This document shows, one piece after another, positions 42,520 through 55,577 of a stretch of 64,000 nucleotides of DNA. Positions within the stretch are counted from its first letter, which is position 1. Each line of letters opens with the position of its first letter. Location: NCBI RefSeq assembly GCF_005239225.2, contig NC_133299.1, forward strand, positions 11,536,967 through 11,600,966. The letters run 5' to 3'. The stretch comes from Populus alba (lineage: Eukaryota > Streptophyta > Magnoliopsida > Malpighiales > Salicaceae). The position numbers and the translations under genes are program-made. Under the pieces are notes generated by a model, which was not told the origin of the DNA, made no database searches, and was given only the letters and a program-made list of their open reading frames with translations.

Positions 42520-45500
42520 ATGATTATTGGATGTTGGAATGTTAGAGGTTTGAATGATCCCATAAAGCATTCAGAACTGCGTCAGCTCATCCATCAAGAG
42601 AGGATGGTTTTTTTTGGTTTGGTTGAAACTCGGGTTAGAGACAGGAATAAAGATAATGTTTCGCAACTTCTTCTGCGTAATTGGTCATTCTTGTATAATT
42701 ATGATTTCTCTTGTCGTGGTCGTATTTGGGTTTGTTGGAATGCTGATTTGGTGAAGGTGGATGTTCTGGGAATGTCAGACCAGGCTATCCATGTTTCTGT
42801 CATGATATTAGCTACCAATATCTGTTTTAATACTTCAATCATTTACGGAGACAATAATGCATCTGTACGTGAGGCTTTATGGTCTGATATTTGTGAGTCG
42901 TAGTGATGGATGGGAGTCAACCCCATGGATTCTTATGGGCGACTTTAATGCTATCCGCAACCAGTCAGAGAGGTTAGGGGGTCTTCTACGTGGGCTGGTC
43001 ATATGGACAGATTGGAAACATGTATACATGAAGCGAAAGTGGATGATCTTCGGTATTCAGGTATGCATTATACTTGGACGAACCAATGTCCTGAGAATAT
43101 GATTATGCGGAAACTAGATAGAGTGCTTGTGAATGAGAAGTGGAATATGCGCTTCCCATTGTCGGAAGCGAGATTCTTGCCTGCTGTATGTCAGATCATT
43201 CTCCCATGGTGGTAAAAGTCACTGGCAATGTTCAGAACATAAAGAAACCATTCAGATTCTTCGATATGTGGATGGATCATGACGAGTTCATGCCCTTGGT
43301 GAAGAAAGTATGGGATCAGCATTCAGGAGGTTGGTCCAATGTATCAACTGTGTTGCAAACTAAGGAAGCTAAAGCAGGAACTTAAACATTTCAATAAGAC
43401 TCACTTCTCCAATATTTCCGATAGAGTCAAAGATGCAAAAGATCACATGGATAGGGCTCAACAAGCTCTGCATACAGCGCCTGAGGATCCAACATTGCGT
43501 ATGCGCGAAAGAGATGCTGTTCGTAACTATGCTTCTACTGTCAGGGCGGAAGAGTGTTTTTTTCAGACAAAAGGCCAAGGATACAATGGCTTAGCTTGGG
43601 GATCAAAATACTAGCTACTTTCACAAATCAGTAAATGGTAGACAGAATAGAAATAAGCTTCTCTCGGTTACAAGGGAGGATGGAGAAGTCGCTGAAGGAC
43701 ACGAGGCAGTCAAATCAGAAAGTAATTGCATACTTCCAGCGTGTTTTGGGAGTGAAACAGATGCCTAGGGTCCTTAACGAGGAAGTGATGCAATCGGCAA
43801 TTATTTACAAATTGTCGGCAACTCAACAGCATGTACTAGCACAAGATGTAACAAGAGAGGAGATTAAGCATGCTATGTTTAGTTTGAAAAACAACAAAAG
43901 CTCCTGGTCCAGATGGCTTCAACGCAGGTTTTCTTCAAAAGAAATGTGGCACATAGTGGGGGAAGATGTAATCAACGCTGTTAGCTCCTTTTTCCAGACT
44001 CGTAGAATGCTTAAAGAAATGAATGCTACATCCATTTCCCTTATCCCTAAAGTTGCTAATCCTACGAGGTTGACAGATTTTCGTCCCATATCTTGCTGCA
44101 ATACAGTATACAAATGCATCGCGAAGATTCTAGCTGGGAGAATGAAAGTTGTTTTACCATCCTTAGTAGGTCCGTATCAAAACAGCTTTTATCTCTGGAC
44201 GGAGAATCAGCGACAATATTCTTTTGTCTCAGGAAACTAATGACAGGCTATCACACAACTACGGGTCCTGCTCGTTGTGCTATGAAAGTAGACCTGATGA
44301 AGGCTTATGACTCTGTTCGGTGGGATTTCGTTGATGCTACGTTGATAAAAATGGGATTCCTAGAACAGTCATTGATTGGATCATGGTTTGTGTTACATCA
44401 TGTCAATTCTCAATCAACGTCAACGGTGAACTTGCGGGTTACTTCCAAGGGGAGAGGCTGAGACAAGGTGATCCATTATCTCCATATTTGTTTGTCCTAT
44501 GCATGGAAATCCTGTCAGGGCTGTTCTGCAATATGAGTGCCAACCAAAACTTCAAGTTCCACTGGAGATGCAAGAAGGACAGAATTTCTCATCTTTGCTT
44601 TGCCGACGACTTGATGATATTCAGCAAAGGGGATGTACATTCAATCCGTATGAATCAAAAATGTACTCACAGAGTTTCAGGTTCTATCAGGTCTAATATC
44701 CAAATCCAAACAAAAGTGACATCTTCTTGAGCGGTTCGTTAGGAGCTGAGAGGAACAGATTATCAGTATTCTTGGGTTTAGAGAGGGGGAGCTTCCTATG
44801 AAATATTTGGGAGTGCCTCTTATCTCGTCCAGACTAAAGGCTGTTAATTGTAAGGGCCTCGTGGATCGAATTACAGCCAAAGTTCGACATTGGACCTGTA
44901 GAACACTCTCTTTTCGCAGGGCGAGTACAACTGATTAACTCAGTCTTATTCTCCATCCAGGTCTATTGGGCATCTCTATTCCTATTACCTGGGGAAGTAG
45001 TGAAAAATGTTGAGCAAATTATGAGATCCTTTCTTTGGTCAGGTTCAGATATGAGCACTACCAGGGCTAAAAGTGGCTTGGGATCAGGTATGTCTTCCAA
45101 AAAGGAGGGGGGGCTAGGCATAAAAAGGATAGCAGAATGGAACAAGATTGCCTTGTTGAAACATATTTGGAACTTGTGCAATGACTCAGATGGCTCAATC
45201 TGGTCTACTTGGATCAGATCCAATCTCTTGCGAGGCAGGAATTTCTGGACAATCAAGGCGCCAGGAAGCTGCTCTTGGGCTTGGGGAAAGATTCTAAAGC
45301 TCAGATCCTTACATGGCCGAAGATGAAGCACGTCATCGGAGATGGAATGACAACCTCTCTATGGTTTGACAATTGGCATCCTCACAGCCCGCTCGCTGAT
45401 ACCTACGGTGAACGTTTCATCTATGATTCAGGTATGGAACACAACGCGAGAGTGAACGTGCTGATTAATAACTTAGAAGGAGAATTCCTATCACTCATGC

Positions 45501-46100
45501 TATTGGCTGGCACCCCCATTTTAAGAAGCTATTCCTTCCACCTCTACTCCTAAGGGGCAAAAGGATGAGATTGTTTGGTTGGATTCGCCAAATCAGAGTT
45601 TTTCAGTCAAAGTAGCTTGGGAACAACTCAGAATTCATCATCAAATGGTTGATTGGCATGACATCGTGTGGTTCAAGAATGCTGTCCCAAGACATGCATT
45701 TCTTCTTTGGGTGGCTATCCAACGGAAACTCTCAACGCAGGATAGACTTCATCGGTTTGGTATTCATGGTCCCAATAGGTGCTCACTCTGTCTCTGCAAT
45801 AATGAAAGATCACAACCACTTGTTCTTCGAATGCTCCTTTGCGAAAGCATTATGGTGGAATGTTTGTGATAGATGCGACATTCCAAGAATGACAAAAAGC
45901 TTGGATGAATGGATTCGATTGGCCACTGTCTCTTGGCATGGAAAAAGTTTCGTCAACTTTTCTCGTAAAACTGGGTTTCGCAGCTACAGTGTATTGTATT
46001 TGGCAAGAACGGAATGCAAGGATCTTTGCAGATGTGTCTAAAGCTTCGAATTTGGTTTTTGATCAAATCGAATGTAATCATTCGCGATAAGCTTGTTTTG
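42520..46100 (+). pseudogene. LINE ORF2 (endonuclease, reverse transcriptase, zf-RVT), multiply broken
   Basis: The frame begins with the endonuclease (GCWNVRGLND, then GLVETRV, and the MGDFNAI motif near 42935). The RT follows with DFRPISCCNTVYK near 44075, RQGDPLSPYLF near 44465 and the catalytic FADD (CFADDLMIFSKGD) near 44600. A zf-RVT segment (HAFLLWVAIQRKL, then CSLC) lies at about 45690-45800. At least six frame changes and stops occur. Mobility is impossible from this copy. Confidence 0.85.
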
Positions 46101-46374
46101 ATGAGGAATGTTCAACAAACAGATGAAAACATAAGGATCCAAAAGACTTTGGAGGGTCAATAACATGGACTCTTAATTTGATGTTTAGCTGGTGTTTTTG
46201 TACCCCTAGCATATCTAGTTGGTCCAAGTTTTTGTTTTGTTGTGGCTAGCCTGTAGCCATTTGTTGGTTTTCGTTTCTGTCCTCATTGTAAATCTTGGGT
46301 ATGCCCATTATATTCTTTGTATCATTTTCTTTTAATACATAAGTCAGCTTACCAAAAAAAAAAGAAAGCAAGTT

Positions 46375-46492
46375 GTGAGGTAAAAGGTGTAGAGAGCTTA
46401 ATAGAGTGAAAAGCCTTGATTTTTGTTTGTGTGATACACGAGAGGTGTGAGGATATATTTGTGCTACTGACCAAATTTTGCAGATTCAAAGA
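46375..46492 (+). other. C1 leader, part after the LINE
   Basis: Short non-coding stretch between the LINE target duplicate and the gag ATG at 46493. Confidence 0.6.
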
Positions 46493-47733
46493 ATGTCTGA
46501 AAATAACGAATCAACGATACAAAACGTTGACGTCGCTTTCCAATTGCGATCCATAGGCGCTAACTTGAGTTGTTGTCTAGGACGTTCAAGGATCTGAAAG
46601 ATGAGGTGAATTCGATAAAGCAACAGAATAGTGGGGCTGATCGACGAGGAAATACAGTCTGTATGGCGGCACGGAATGTCAGATCTGATTTTGAAGAGTT
46701 TGTTGATGAAAACGCAGATGGGGGTGAAGATGACTATGATTTTGCATCAGCTAGCCAAGGAATCAGGTCTGGACCGAACAAGGCTAGGAGGAATGTGAAT
46801 TTCTGTGGCATGAGCACTTATGAAGATATGGATGGGGACTTGGACACCATTAAACTGAAAATTCCTACCTTTCAAGGTAAAAACAACCCCAAGGCTTATT
46901 TGGAGTGGGAGAAAAAGGTAGATTGGATTTTTGATTGTCGTAGCTATTCTGAACAGAAAAAGGTGAAATTGGTGATAATTGAGTTTACGGAGTATGCGTT
47001 GATTTGGTGGGATCAGATTGTGATCAGTAGGAGGAGGAATGGGGAGCGACCCGTTCAGACTTGGAGGGAGATGAAAGTCTTAATGAGGAGATGATTTGTG
47101 CCAAACCACTATTACAGAGACTTATATCTGAAGCTCCAAGGTCTGAATCAAGGTTATAAGACCATAGATGAATATCACAAAGAGATGGAGATAGCAATGA
47201 TTCGGGCTAATGTTGTTGAGGATAGAGAAGCCACCATGGCTAGATTTCTTAATGGGTTGAATCAGGACATTGCTAATGTGGTTGAGCTACAACACTATGT
47301 GGAGCTAGAGGACATGGTTCACATGGCGACGAAGGTGGAGAGACAACTTAGGAAGGGGCATGCTCGGCCAGCGTTTAATTCGGGTTCGTCATCATCTTGG
47401 AAGCCAAATCTAAAAAGAGAGGGTACTGTCCGGACAAGATCCTTTGGTCCTTATAGATCTGAACCACTAAAGGCTAAAGTTGATGTCCCTACTGAGGCCA
47501 AAGGTAAATCTAAAACTCAACCTAAATGTACTCGTGATGTTAAATTTTTCAGGTGTCAGGGACATGGACATTATGCTTCAGAGTGTCCAAACAAGAGAAT
47601 CATGATGATTAGAGATAATGGTGATGTGGAATCTGAAAGTGATAGTTCTGATTGTGAAGGCATGCCACCATTGGAGGATAGTGATGGGGATGAGTTAGCG
47701 TTACCGGTTGAGGAGTCCTTGGTTATAAGGTGA
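46493..47733 (+). pseudogene. C1 gag
   Basis: The ATG at 46493 (MSENNEST) opens gag; a frameshift near 46580 and a TGA at 47092-47094 break it. Capsid motifs are IPTFQGKNNPKAYLEWEKKVDWIF, cited here by its parts IPTFQGK and YLEWEKKV, and NVVELQHYVELEDMV. The zinc knuckle (RCQGHGHYASEC) has lost its first cysteine to phenylalanine. Gag would form the particle and, in CRM elements, is usually expressed together with pol. Confidence 0.83.
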
Positions 47734-47739
47734 ACACTT

Positions 47740-48124
47740 CAGGTTCAGGTCAAGAAAGATGATACTAATGAACAAAGGGAGAACATCTTCCATACGCGTT
47801 GTTATGTACAAAGCAAGGTGTGTGGTTTAATTATAAATAGTGGAAGCTGTTGTTTAATGTTTGTAGTGCCAAACCCTTGTTAGTAAACTAAATTTGTGTA
47901 CTGCTAAGCATGCTAAACCATATAGATTGCAATGGTTGAATGATAGTGGTGAAGTGAAAGTGACTAAACAGGTTGTGGTTTCATTTTCGATTGGGAAATA
48001 TGTTGATGAAGTTCTGTGCGACGTGGTACCAATGCAAGCAAGTCACATCTTGTTGGGGAGACCATGGCAATATGATAGGAAGGCAATTCATGATGGGGTT
48101 AAAAATAGGTATACCATTGTAAAA
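47740..48124 (+). pseudogene. C1 protease region, interrupted by C2
   Basis: After an active-site region with damaged reading frame (INSGSC near 47835) the protease continues (RLQWLNDSGEVKVTKQ, HILLGRPWQYDRKA) up to TAAAA at 48120-48124, where C2 is inserted. The coding sequence resumes after 51412 (YRIIVKDGK). Confidence 0.75.
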
Positions 48125-49078
48125 TGATACGGTTCAGCCCTGTGATACGACCCAAGTAAGGTCAGATTCGGATTTTGGGGTAAAAAGCGCAACAGTCCAG
48201 GTTTACGGCAACAGTCATAATTCCCAATCCAACCGTTGGATCGGGCTAATATTTTATGTGGACTCTCCAGACATATCTTACTACCTTGGGTTAAAATTGC
48301 AGGTCAATCGGAGTTCGGGAAGGCACCCCAAATACTGGTCAACAGAGGCTGTACGGATTTTGTTATTTACTTCCATTTGACTTGTGGACTTCCTATTTGA
48401 TTAGGATTCTTTTCCTCCAAGGATGTGGGAGCTGGTTTTGGGAATTTCCTAGTTCCACAAGGATCTTTAATGAGTTGCAATATAATCTCCTAGTGTGGCA
48501 AGGATTCATTAATGTTTCAGAATCATTTTCTTATAAGGATTCCTTATTCATCCTAGCTACACAAGGAAAGAAGGGCTGGTGGTATTTAATGACAAGTTAC
48601 TTATTTTTATTATTTTTCTTTCATGTTTGGGCTTAATTAATACTTTGTTTTCAGCTAGGATCCAAGGCTTGTTTGGATCAGGTTATGGGCTTTTTAGTTT
48701 AGGGTTTTGGGCCCAGTTTTGAGTGGACCTCATATAAGTCCACATAAGAGGTCCATTAGGGTTAATTTTTCAAGAACTATTTGAAACTCACTCATGTAAG
48801 CCACAATTTCGGCAGCTTTGATGAATATTATTATGAATTTTTTCAGTTTTAACGTGTGAGAGTGATTCTTGCATTCTTCAGTTCTTGAACGAACTGAATC
48901 TGACTTATCGAAGATTAACTGGCTTCGTGGCGTCATTATACTCATTCCAATAGTGTTGGTGTCTTGGGGCAGGTTTCCATTGTGTCGCACTCATATCAGA
49001 CCTATTTCGGCTTTCCGGGATCAGATCTCAATCTTGATTGTGGGTTGCGTGACCACGTGATCACGAGGTTCGCAATCA
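48125..49078 (+). repeat. C2 (CRM-like derivative) 5' LTR
   Basis: 954 bases from TGATACGGTTC to GGTTCGCAATCA, related to but distinct from the C1 LTR; the last 450 bases are much more similar than the first. The primer site TGGTATCAGAGC follows at 49081-49092. Confidence 0.85.
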
Positions 49079-50625
49079 GTTGGTATCAGAGCTAGGCTCC
49101 GAAACAAGGTCATATCATTCTGTTATTTTTCGTTTTTTTTTTCTTTAGTATTCCCTTAAGTTTTTCGGTGTTTTGCGTCCATCTTCTATTCTTCGAGTCT
49201 GCGTCATCTAAGCAAAAAAAAAAAAAAAAGTTTATATATTTCATTTGGTTACTGTACAATCATATCAGTTTATAAAAATAAAAAATATAATAAAAAAGAA
49301 AAAAAAAGAGAAAAGAGATTGGTTGAAATTTGAAGGATCATTCAATTTTGCCGCAGAAACACAAATTTTGGTGAACCATAAGCAAAACCACCTCGGAATC
49401 AATTTTAAACTTCAATATTCAGTCTATTGGGGGTGGATCGCATGATATATCAAAGTTGGGCTTATTCTGATATTTTGCTTGAGGTTTTAATTCGATGTTT
49501 CAGTTCTGCCGCAGAAAACATACTCTTAGTGAACCCTAGTTAAAACACCTTGGAAATCAATTTAAAACTTCATTATTCAGTCTATTTGGGGTGAGATCGC
49601 ATCATATCAATTTGGACATATTTCGATATTGTTTGCTTGAGGTTTTAATTCGAGGTTCAATTCTGCCGCAGAAACACTATTATTAGTAACCATAAGAACA
49701 ACACCTTAGAATCAGTTGAAACTTCATACTATGGTATTGGGGATGAGATCGCACAAATTATTAAATTTGGGCATATTTTGATTCCGGCTTCTGGAGGTTT
49801 TGATTGGAGGATCAATTCCTGCCGCAAACTGTCATACAAGGAGTTTGGTACCTAGAAATAAGAGAACACCTATAAATGATTTTTTGTGATTTCATAGTAT
49901 TGCCGTAATAATACAAATTAAATTCGGTCAAGTTTAGATATCGGTTTCTTTAAGGCTTCCCGAATTAGGTCTTGTTTTGTCGTAACGGGTCTGTTTGGTG
50001 CTATCTTTTCAAAACTGTTTTGTTTATGTTGATTTCATTCCTGCCATTATACTATCATCAATTTTGATATGTGGCTGTTGTTTGAGTGAAAACATTTTCA
50101 TCACCCTCGCATTAGTTTGTTTTTGCGACAAGTTCTGGTCCAACAAAAGTCCAGATTTGTATTCTCGAGCGTTAAATCAATGTTCTTCATGCTATAAACT
50201 CATTCTTGTCGTCGTCTTTCTTGTTTTTTTTTATCTGATGTCATGTATTCACTAAGGCAGAGGGAACGAGGAGGATTGTACATCATGCGAATGTATTAAG
50301 CCATGGTTTGGGGGTCTAGAACGAGAAGTTTATAAGTGTAGAAGATTATTCTATGATCTTGAAGCTACAACACTCATGGGAAAAGAGGAACAACGCCAAA
50401 AGGATGACGAAAGGGGAGAGTCGTTGTGGTTATCATTCAAAAATATGTACGCAAGTGGTTAGGACAGCAGCTTATTTGAATTCTTGTCAGTCACTACTTC
50501 TATACAGTGTTGTTGAGAAAGGTGTTAGCAATAAGAGGATTCCGAAGGCTTAAACAAGAGGCTACTGAAGTCACCATTAATGCTATTCAAGATTCGAGGG
50601 CGAATCTTCTTGAAGAAGAGAGGGA
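49079..50625 (+). mobile_element. C2 interior: primer site, leader repeats, non-coding core and polypurine tract
   Basis: After the primer site comes a leader with the 157-base units (starting near 49341, 49498, 49656 and 49811). The rest has no gag or pol similarity that I can see. A purine tract GAAGAAGAGAGGGA (50612-50625) precedes the second LTR. At 1.5 kb between LTRs and without genes, C2 is a non-autonomous element, presumably moved by C1-like relatives. Confidence 0.72.
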
Positions 50626-51418
50626 TGATACGGTTCAGGCCCTGTGATACGACCCAAGTAAGGTCAGATTCGGATTTTGGGGTAAAAAGCGCAAACAGTC
50701 CAGGTTTACGGCAACAGTCATAATTTCAAACCGTAAATTTTAATGTGGAACTCTTCCAGACATGTTAAATGTTTCAGGTGTCAATTCGGACATGGACCCC
50801 AATGCTTCAGAGTGTCCAACAAGAGAATCATGATGATTAGAGATAATGGTGATGTGGAATCTGAAAGTGATAGTTCTGATTGTGAAGGCATGCCACCATT
50901 GGAGGATAGTGATGAGGATGAGTTTTACCGCGTTGAGGAGTCCTTTCCACAGGTTAATAGTGAACACTTCAGGTTCAGGTCAAGAAAGATATTAATGGAG
51001 AATCATTTTCTTCCATAAGCGTTGTTCATGTAGCAACAAGCAAGGTGTGTGGTTTTAATTATATTTTTATATAGTTTGGGCTGTGTTAATACTTTGTTTT
51101 CAGTAGTGCCATCCCTTGTTAGTAAGGTTTATGGGCTAAATTTGTTTAGGGTACTGCCAAGTGCCTAAAAGTCCAATAAGGGTATTAGGGTTTTCAAGCA
51201 ATGGTTGAATGATACGGTTTGAAGTGAATATTACTAAACAGGTTTGTGTGTGATTCATTTTTCGATTCTTGGGAAATTATGTTGATCGAAGATTAACTGT
51301 GCGACGTGGCGTCCAATTCAGCAAGTCACCATCTTGTTGGGGAGACCATGGCACTCATATGACCTATTTCGGAAGGCAGATTCATGATGGGGTTGCGTGA
51401 ACGTGAATAGGTATCGCA
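50626..51418 (+). other. C2 3' LTR merged with a gag-protease copy (hybrid sequence)
   Basis: The first about 100 bases are the start of the C2 LTR. From about 50725 the sequence alternates every few to 30 bases between pieces of the LTR (as at 48225-49078) and pieces of gag-protease (as at 47545-48124), both advancing in order. It ends with 'cgcatca' from the LTR joined to 'ttgtaaaa' of protease. This is not a normal recombinant and probably reflects a consensus of two different sequences. Confidence 0.7.
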
Positions 51419-54400
51419 TCATTGTAAAAGATGGTAAAACCATCACTCTTGCACCTCTTACACCCAAACAGGTGTATGATGATCAAATAAAGCTAAGAAG
51501 TGAGCATGAGGCGATGGGGAAAGAAAATCAAGGTGAGGAACAAGGGGAGAGAAGACCATCAGATTTGGCTAGAACCCAAACCACCACAACCCATTCGGCC
51601 ACCCATCCAAACACAAGCAAATATTCGGCCAACACTCCAAACAAATCAAACCATTCGACCACAACTCAAAAACACCCAAAACTGGCCAAGAGTGGAGGTA
51701 AGACAAGAGGAGTGAAGAAAGTCAGTAAGTGTGATGAGGATTGTGTGCAAAAACTAAAGAAACAACCCAATTTTTATGCTAGAGAGAGTGAGGTCAGATC
51801 TGCATTTTTTACAAACAAGCCAATGATTTTACTTGTGTACAAAGAGGCTTACTTTAATACTAATGATCTTGATCATATTGTGCCTAGTGTTGCTATTTCT
51901 TTGTTGCAAGAGTTTGATGATGTGTTCCCCGACGATACTCCTAGCGGATTACCACCATTGAGGGGGATAGAGCATCAGATTGATTTCGTACCCGGAGCTT
52001 CAATTCCTAACCGACCAGCTTATAGATGCAATCTCGAGGAGACGAAGGAGCTTCAAAGGCAAGTTGATGAGCTGATGGAAAAGGGCTACATTCGTGAGAG
52101 TATGAGCCCGTGTGTTGTACCCGTGCTACTTGTGCCAAAGAAGGATGGAACATGGAGGATGTGTGTTGATTGCCGAGCCATCAACAACATAACGGTAAAG
52201 TATAGACATCCCATTCCTAGGCTTGATGACATGTTAGATGAGTTACATAGATCCTGTATTTTCTCTAAAATTGACTTAAAAAGCGGGTACCATCAAATTA
52301 GGATGAAAGAAGGTGATGAGTGGAAAACAACATTTAAGACTAAGCATGGTTTGTATGAATGGTTAGTAATGCCGTTTAGACTTACAAATGCACCTAGTAC
52401 GTTTATGCGTTTAATGAATCATGTGTTGCGTGCATTCATAGGTAAGTTTGTGGTTGTGTATTTTGATGACATTTTGATATATAGCAAGAACTTAACTGAG
52501 CATCTTGATCATTTGCGTAATGTACTTAGTGTGTTGCGTAGTGAGAAATTGTATGCTAATCTTAAAAAGTGTGCCTTTTACATGAAGAAAATTGTGTTTC
52601 TTGGCTATGTTGTAACTGCACAAGGTATTGAGATGGATGAGGAGAAAGTTAAGGCCATCCGGGATTGGCCTGCACCCAAAATGGTAAGTGAGGTAAGGAG
52701 TTTTCATGGGTTAGCTAGTTTTTACAGGCGTTTTGTGAAAGATTTCAGCACAATAGCTGCTACCTTGAATGAAGTTGTTAAAAAGTCAGTTGGGTTTAGA
52801 TGGGGGGAGGAACAAGAGTTGGCTTTTGTTTTTTTGAAAGACAAATTATGTTTTGCACCTGTTTTGGCTTTACCTGACTTTACAAAAGCATTTGAAATAG
52901 AATGTGATGCGTCTGGAATAGGAATAGGTGCTGTTTTGATGCAGGATCGGAGACCTATTGCGTATTTCAGTGAGAAGTTAAGTGGAGTGACCTTGAACTA
53001 TCCCACTTACGACAAAGAACTCTATGCTTTGGTAAGAGTACTTGAGACATGGCAGCATTACTTATGGCCAAAAGAGTTCGTAATCCATTCGGATCATGAA
53101 TCCTTGAAACATCTGAAAGGACAAGGTAAGTTGAATAGGAGGCATGCAAAATGGGTTGAATTCATTGAAACTTTTCCTTATGTAATCAAGTATAAGCAAG
53201 GGAAAGAGAACATCGTAGCTGATGTACTCTCGCGCAGGTATGTTCTTTTACACACCATGAATACTAGATTATTAGGTTTTGAATATGTGAAGGAATTGTA
53301 TGATAATGATTCTGACTTTGCTGAAATTTATAATGCATGTGGACATTCGGCTTTTGGTAAGTTTTATTTGATGAATGGTTATTTGTTCAAAGAGAATAGA
53401 TTGTGTGTTCCTGCTAGTTCTTTGCGTGAATTGCTTGTTCGTGAAGCACATGGGGGTGGTTTAATGGGTCACTTTGGGGTTGCAAAAACCTTGGATGTAT
53501 TGTATGAGCATTTCTATTGGCCAAAGATGAAAAGAGATGTGCAACGAATTTGTGAACAGTGCATTGCTTGTAGAAAGGCAAAATCTAGAGTACAACCGCA
53601 TGGACTATATATACCATTACCTGTGCCTACTGAACCTTGGGTAGATATCTCTATGGACTTTGTTTTAGGTTTACCTAGGTCAAAGAAAGGTAGAGACTCT
53701 ATTTTTGTTGTGGTTGATAGGTTTTCTAAAATGGCGCATTTAATTGCATGTCATAAAACAGATGATGCATCTCATATCACAGACTTGTTCTGTTGGGAGA
53801 TTGTACGTTTGCATGGCATTCCTAAGAGTATAGTGTCAGATCGTGATGTTAAGTTCCTTAGTTACTTTTGGAAGACCTTATAGGGAAAGTTGGGAACTAA
53901 ACTCTTATTTTCGACAACATGCCATCCTCAAACAGATGGACAAACTGAGGTAGTGAATAGAACATTATCCCAACTTTTACGTGTTGTAATTCAAAAGAAT
54001 TTGAAAAGTTGGGAAGAATGTTTGTCTTTTGTTGAGTTTGCTTATAATATAACTGTGCATTCGACTACTACTTTTTCTCCTTTTGAAATTATTTATGGTT
54101 TTAATCCACTAACTCCTATGGACTTAATTCCTTTACGTTTTGAAGAAAGGGTAAGTTTAGATGGTGAACAGAAGGCAAAGATGGTGAAAGAACTCCACGA
54201 GGGAGTTCGACTACAAATAGAGAAAAAGAACAGACTTTACGCTTCTAAAGCAAATAAGGGACGTAAACTGGTTGTTTTCCAACCCGGTGATTGGGTTTGG
54301 GTGCACATGCGTAAGGAACGATTTCCTACCCAAAGGAAATCAAAATTACAGCCTCGTGGTGATGGTCCATTTCAGGTTTTAGAGAGAATCAATGACAACG

Positions 54401-54741
54401 CATACAAAATTGACCTTCCAGGTGAGTATAGTGTTAGTGCTACCTTTAATGTTGCTGATCTTACGTTGTTTGACACAGATTTTGATTCGAGGTCGAATCC
54501 TTTTGAGGAGAGAGGGGATGATGCGGACCAGCCCAGAAACACCACTAAGGACCCATTACATGTTCCAAATGGACCAATGACTCGGTCCAAGACAAAGACA
54601 TTAAAAGACGCATTGAATGCATTGGTTTTGAAGGTTTCCACCAAGTCAAAATTGGAAGGTCCATTGGAGTATCAAGAGGAGATCCTAGTACATCTTATCC
54701 ATGTGCAAGAGGGGTCCAATACAACCTTATTTGGGCCATGA
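51412..54741 (+). pseudogene. C1 pol: protease end, RT, RNase H, integrase
   Basis: A nearly intact CRM-type polyprotein. RT has [16 protein letters not shown] and the catalytic YFDD box ([13 protein letters not shown]). RNase H has [15 protein letters not shown] and [11 protein letters not shown]. Integrase has its zinc finger ([11 protein letters not shown]), the core aspartates ([22 protein letters not shown]) and the glutamate in GQTEVVNRTLSQLL. One TAG at 53881-53883, replacing the tryptophan of the KTLW motif, stops translation within integrase. The frame extends about 220 bases into the 3' LTR and ends with a GPMTRSKTK segment, a CRM-lineage trait. Confidence 0.92.
54505..54518 (+). 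other. C1 polypurine tract
   Basis: Purine run GAGGAGAGAGGGGA directly before the TG of the 3' LTR; it lies inside the pol frame. Confidence 0.8.
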
Positions 54742-55416
54742 GATGAGGACAGCAAAGGAAACAAAAGAATCCTACTACAACTTGGAAACAACATGGTGGC
54801 TACCTTTTCCTTTTGTTTCTAGGATTAAGGGGCTACATGTAAGGCTATAAATAAGCCTTCAATCAGTTTTGTATTATTTTAGTTCATTCTCTTCTTCTCA
54901 TGGCAGAACATGAATTTAATATTAGGGGTTTTATTTTATTTTGTTAGCTACAGCCCAAGGCTTGTTTGGGCTTAATTAATACTTTGTTTTAAGCTAGGAT
55001 CCAATGCTTGTTTGGATTAAGTAATGGGCTTTTCATTTTAGGGTTTTGGGTCGGTTTTGAGTGGACCTCATATAAGTCCACATAAGGGGTCCATTAGGGT
55101 TAACTTTTCAAGAACTATTTAAACTCATGTAGGCCAAAATTTCGGCAGCTTTGATGAATATTATTCTGAATTTTTCAGTTTTAACTTGTGAGAGTGATTC
55201 TTGCATTCTTCAGTTCTTGAACGAATTGAATTTGACTTATCGAAGATTAACTGGCTTCGTGGTGTCATTCTACTCATTCTAATAGTGTTGGTGCCTTGGG
55301 GCAGGTTTCCATTGTGTCACACTCCTATCAGACCTATTTCGGCTTTCCGGGATCAAATCTCAATCTTGATTGTGGATTGTGGGTTGCGTGACCACGTGAT
55401 CACGAGGTTCGCATCA
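54519..55416 (+). repeat. C1 3' LTR
   Basis: 898 bases, nearly identical to 38513-39403 except for a few substitutions and a short local duplication (GATTGTG) near the end. The TGGAT duplicate follows at 55417-55421. Confidence 0.94.
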
Positions 55417-55421
55417 TGGAT

Positions 55422-55577
55422 GACATGCCGTACTGAAAAGTAACTTCGTTCCAAGTTTCCTCCAAAGAGTCTTCCAAAAGTGGCTTAAGAACTTTGTATC
55501 ACGATCAGAGACAATGCTTTTAGGAATTCCATGCAAACGAACAATCTCTTGAGAGAGCAAATCAGCAACATGTACTG
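55422..55577 (-). pseudogene. P2 integrase, middle fragment
   Basis: 52 codons of the integrase core between the C1 insertion and a solo [23 protein letters not shown] carries the second catalytic aspartate and [14 protein letters not shown] leads to the C1 joint. The frame is open. Confidence 0.87.

Larger units (their letters stand above)
40467..46359 (+). mobile_element. L1-type LINE inserted in the C1 leader
   Basis: The 5.9-kb insert is flanked by a 15-base duplication AAAAGAAAGCAAGTT (40452-40466 and 46360-46374), ends in a short poly(A), and carries ORF1 and an endonuclease-RT ORF2 in order. This is standard target-primed integration. The insert looks close to full length, though both ORFs are broken. 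Confidence 0.93.
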
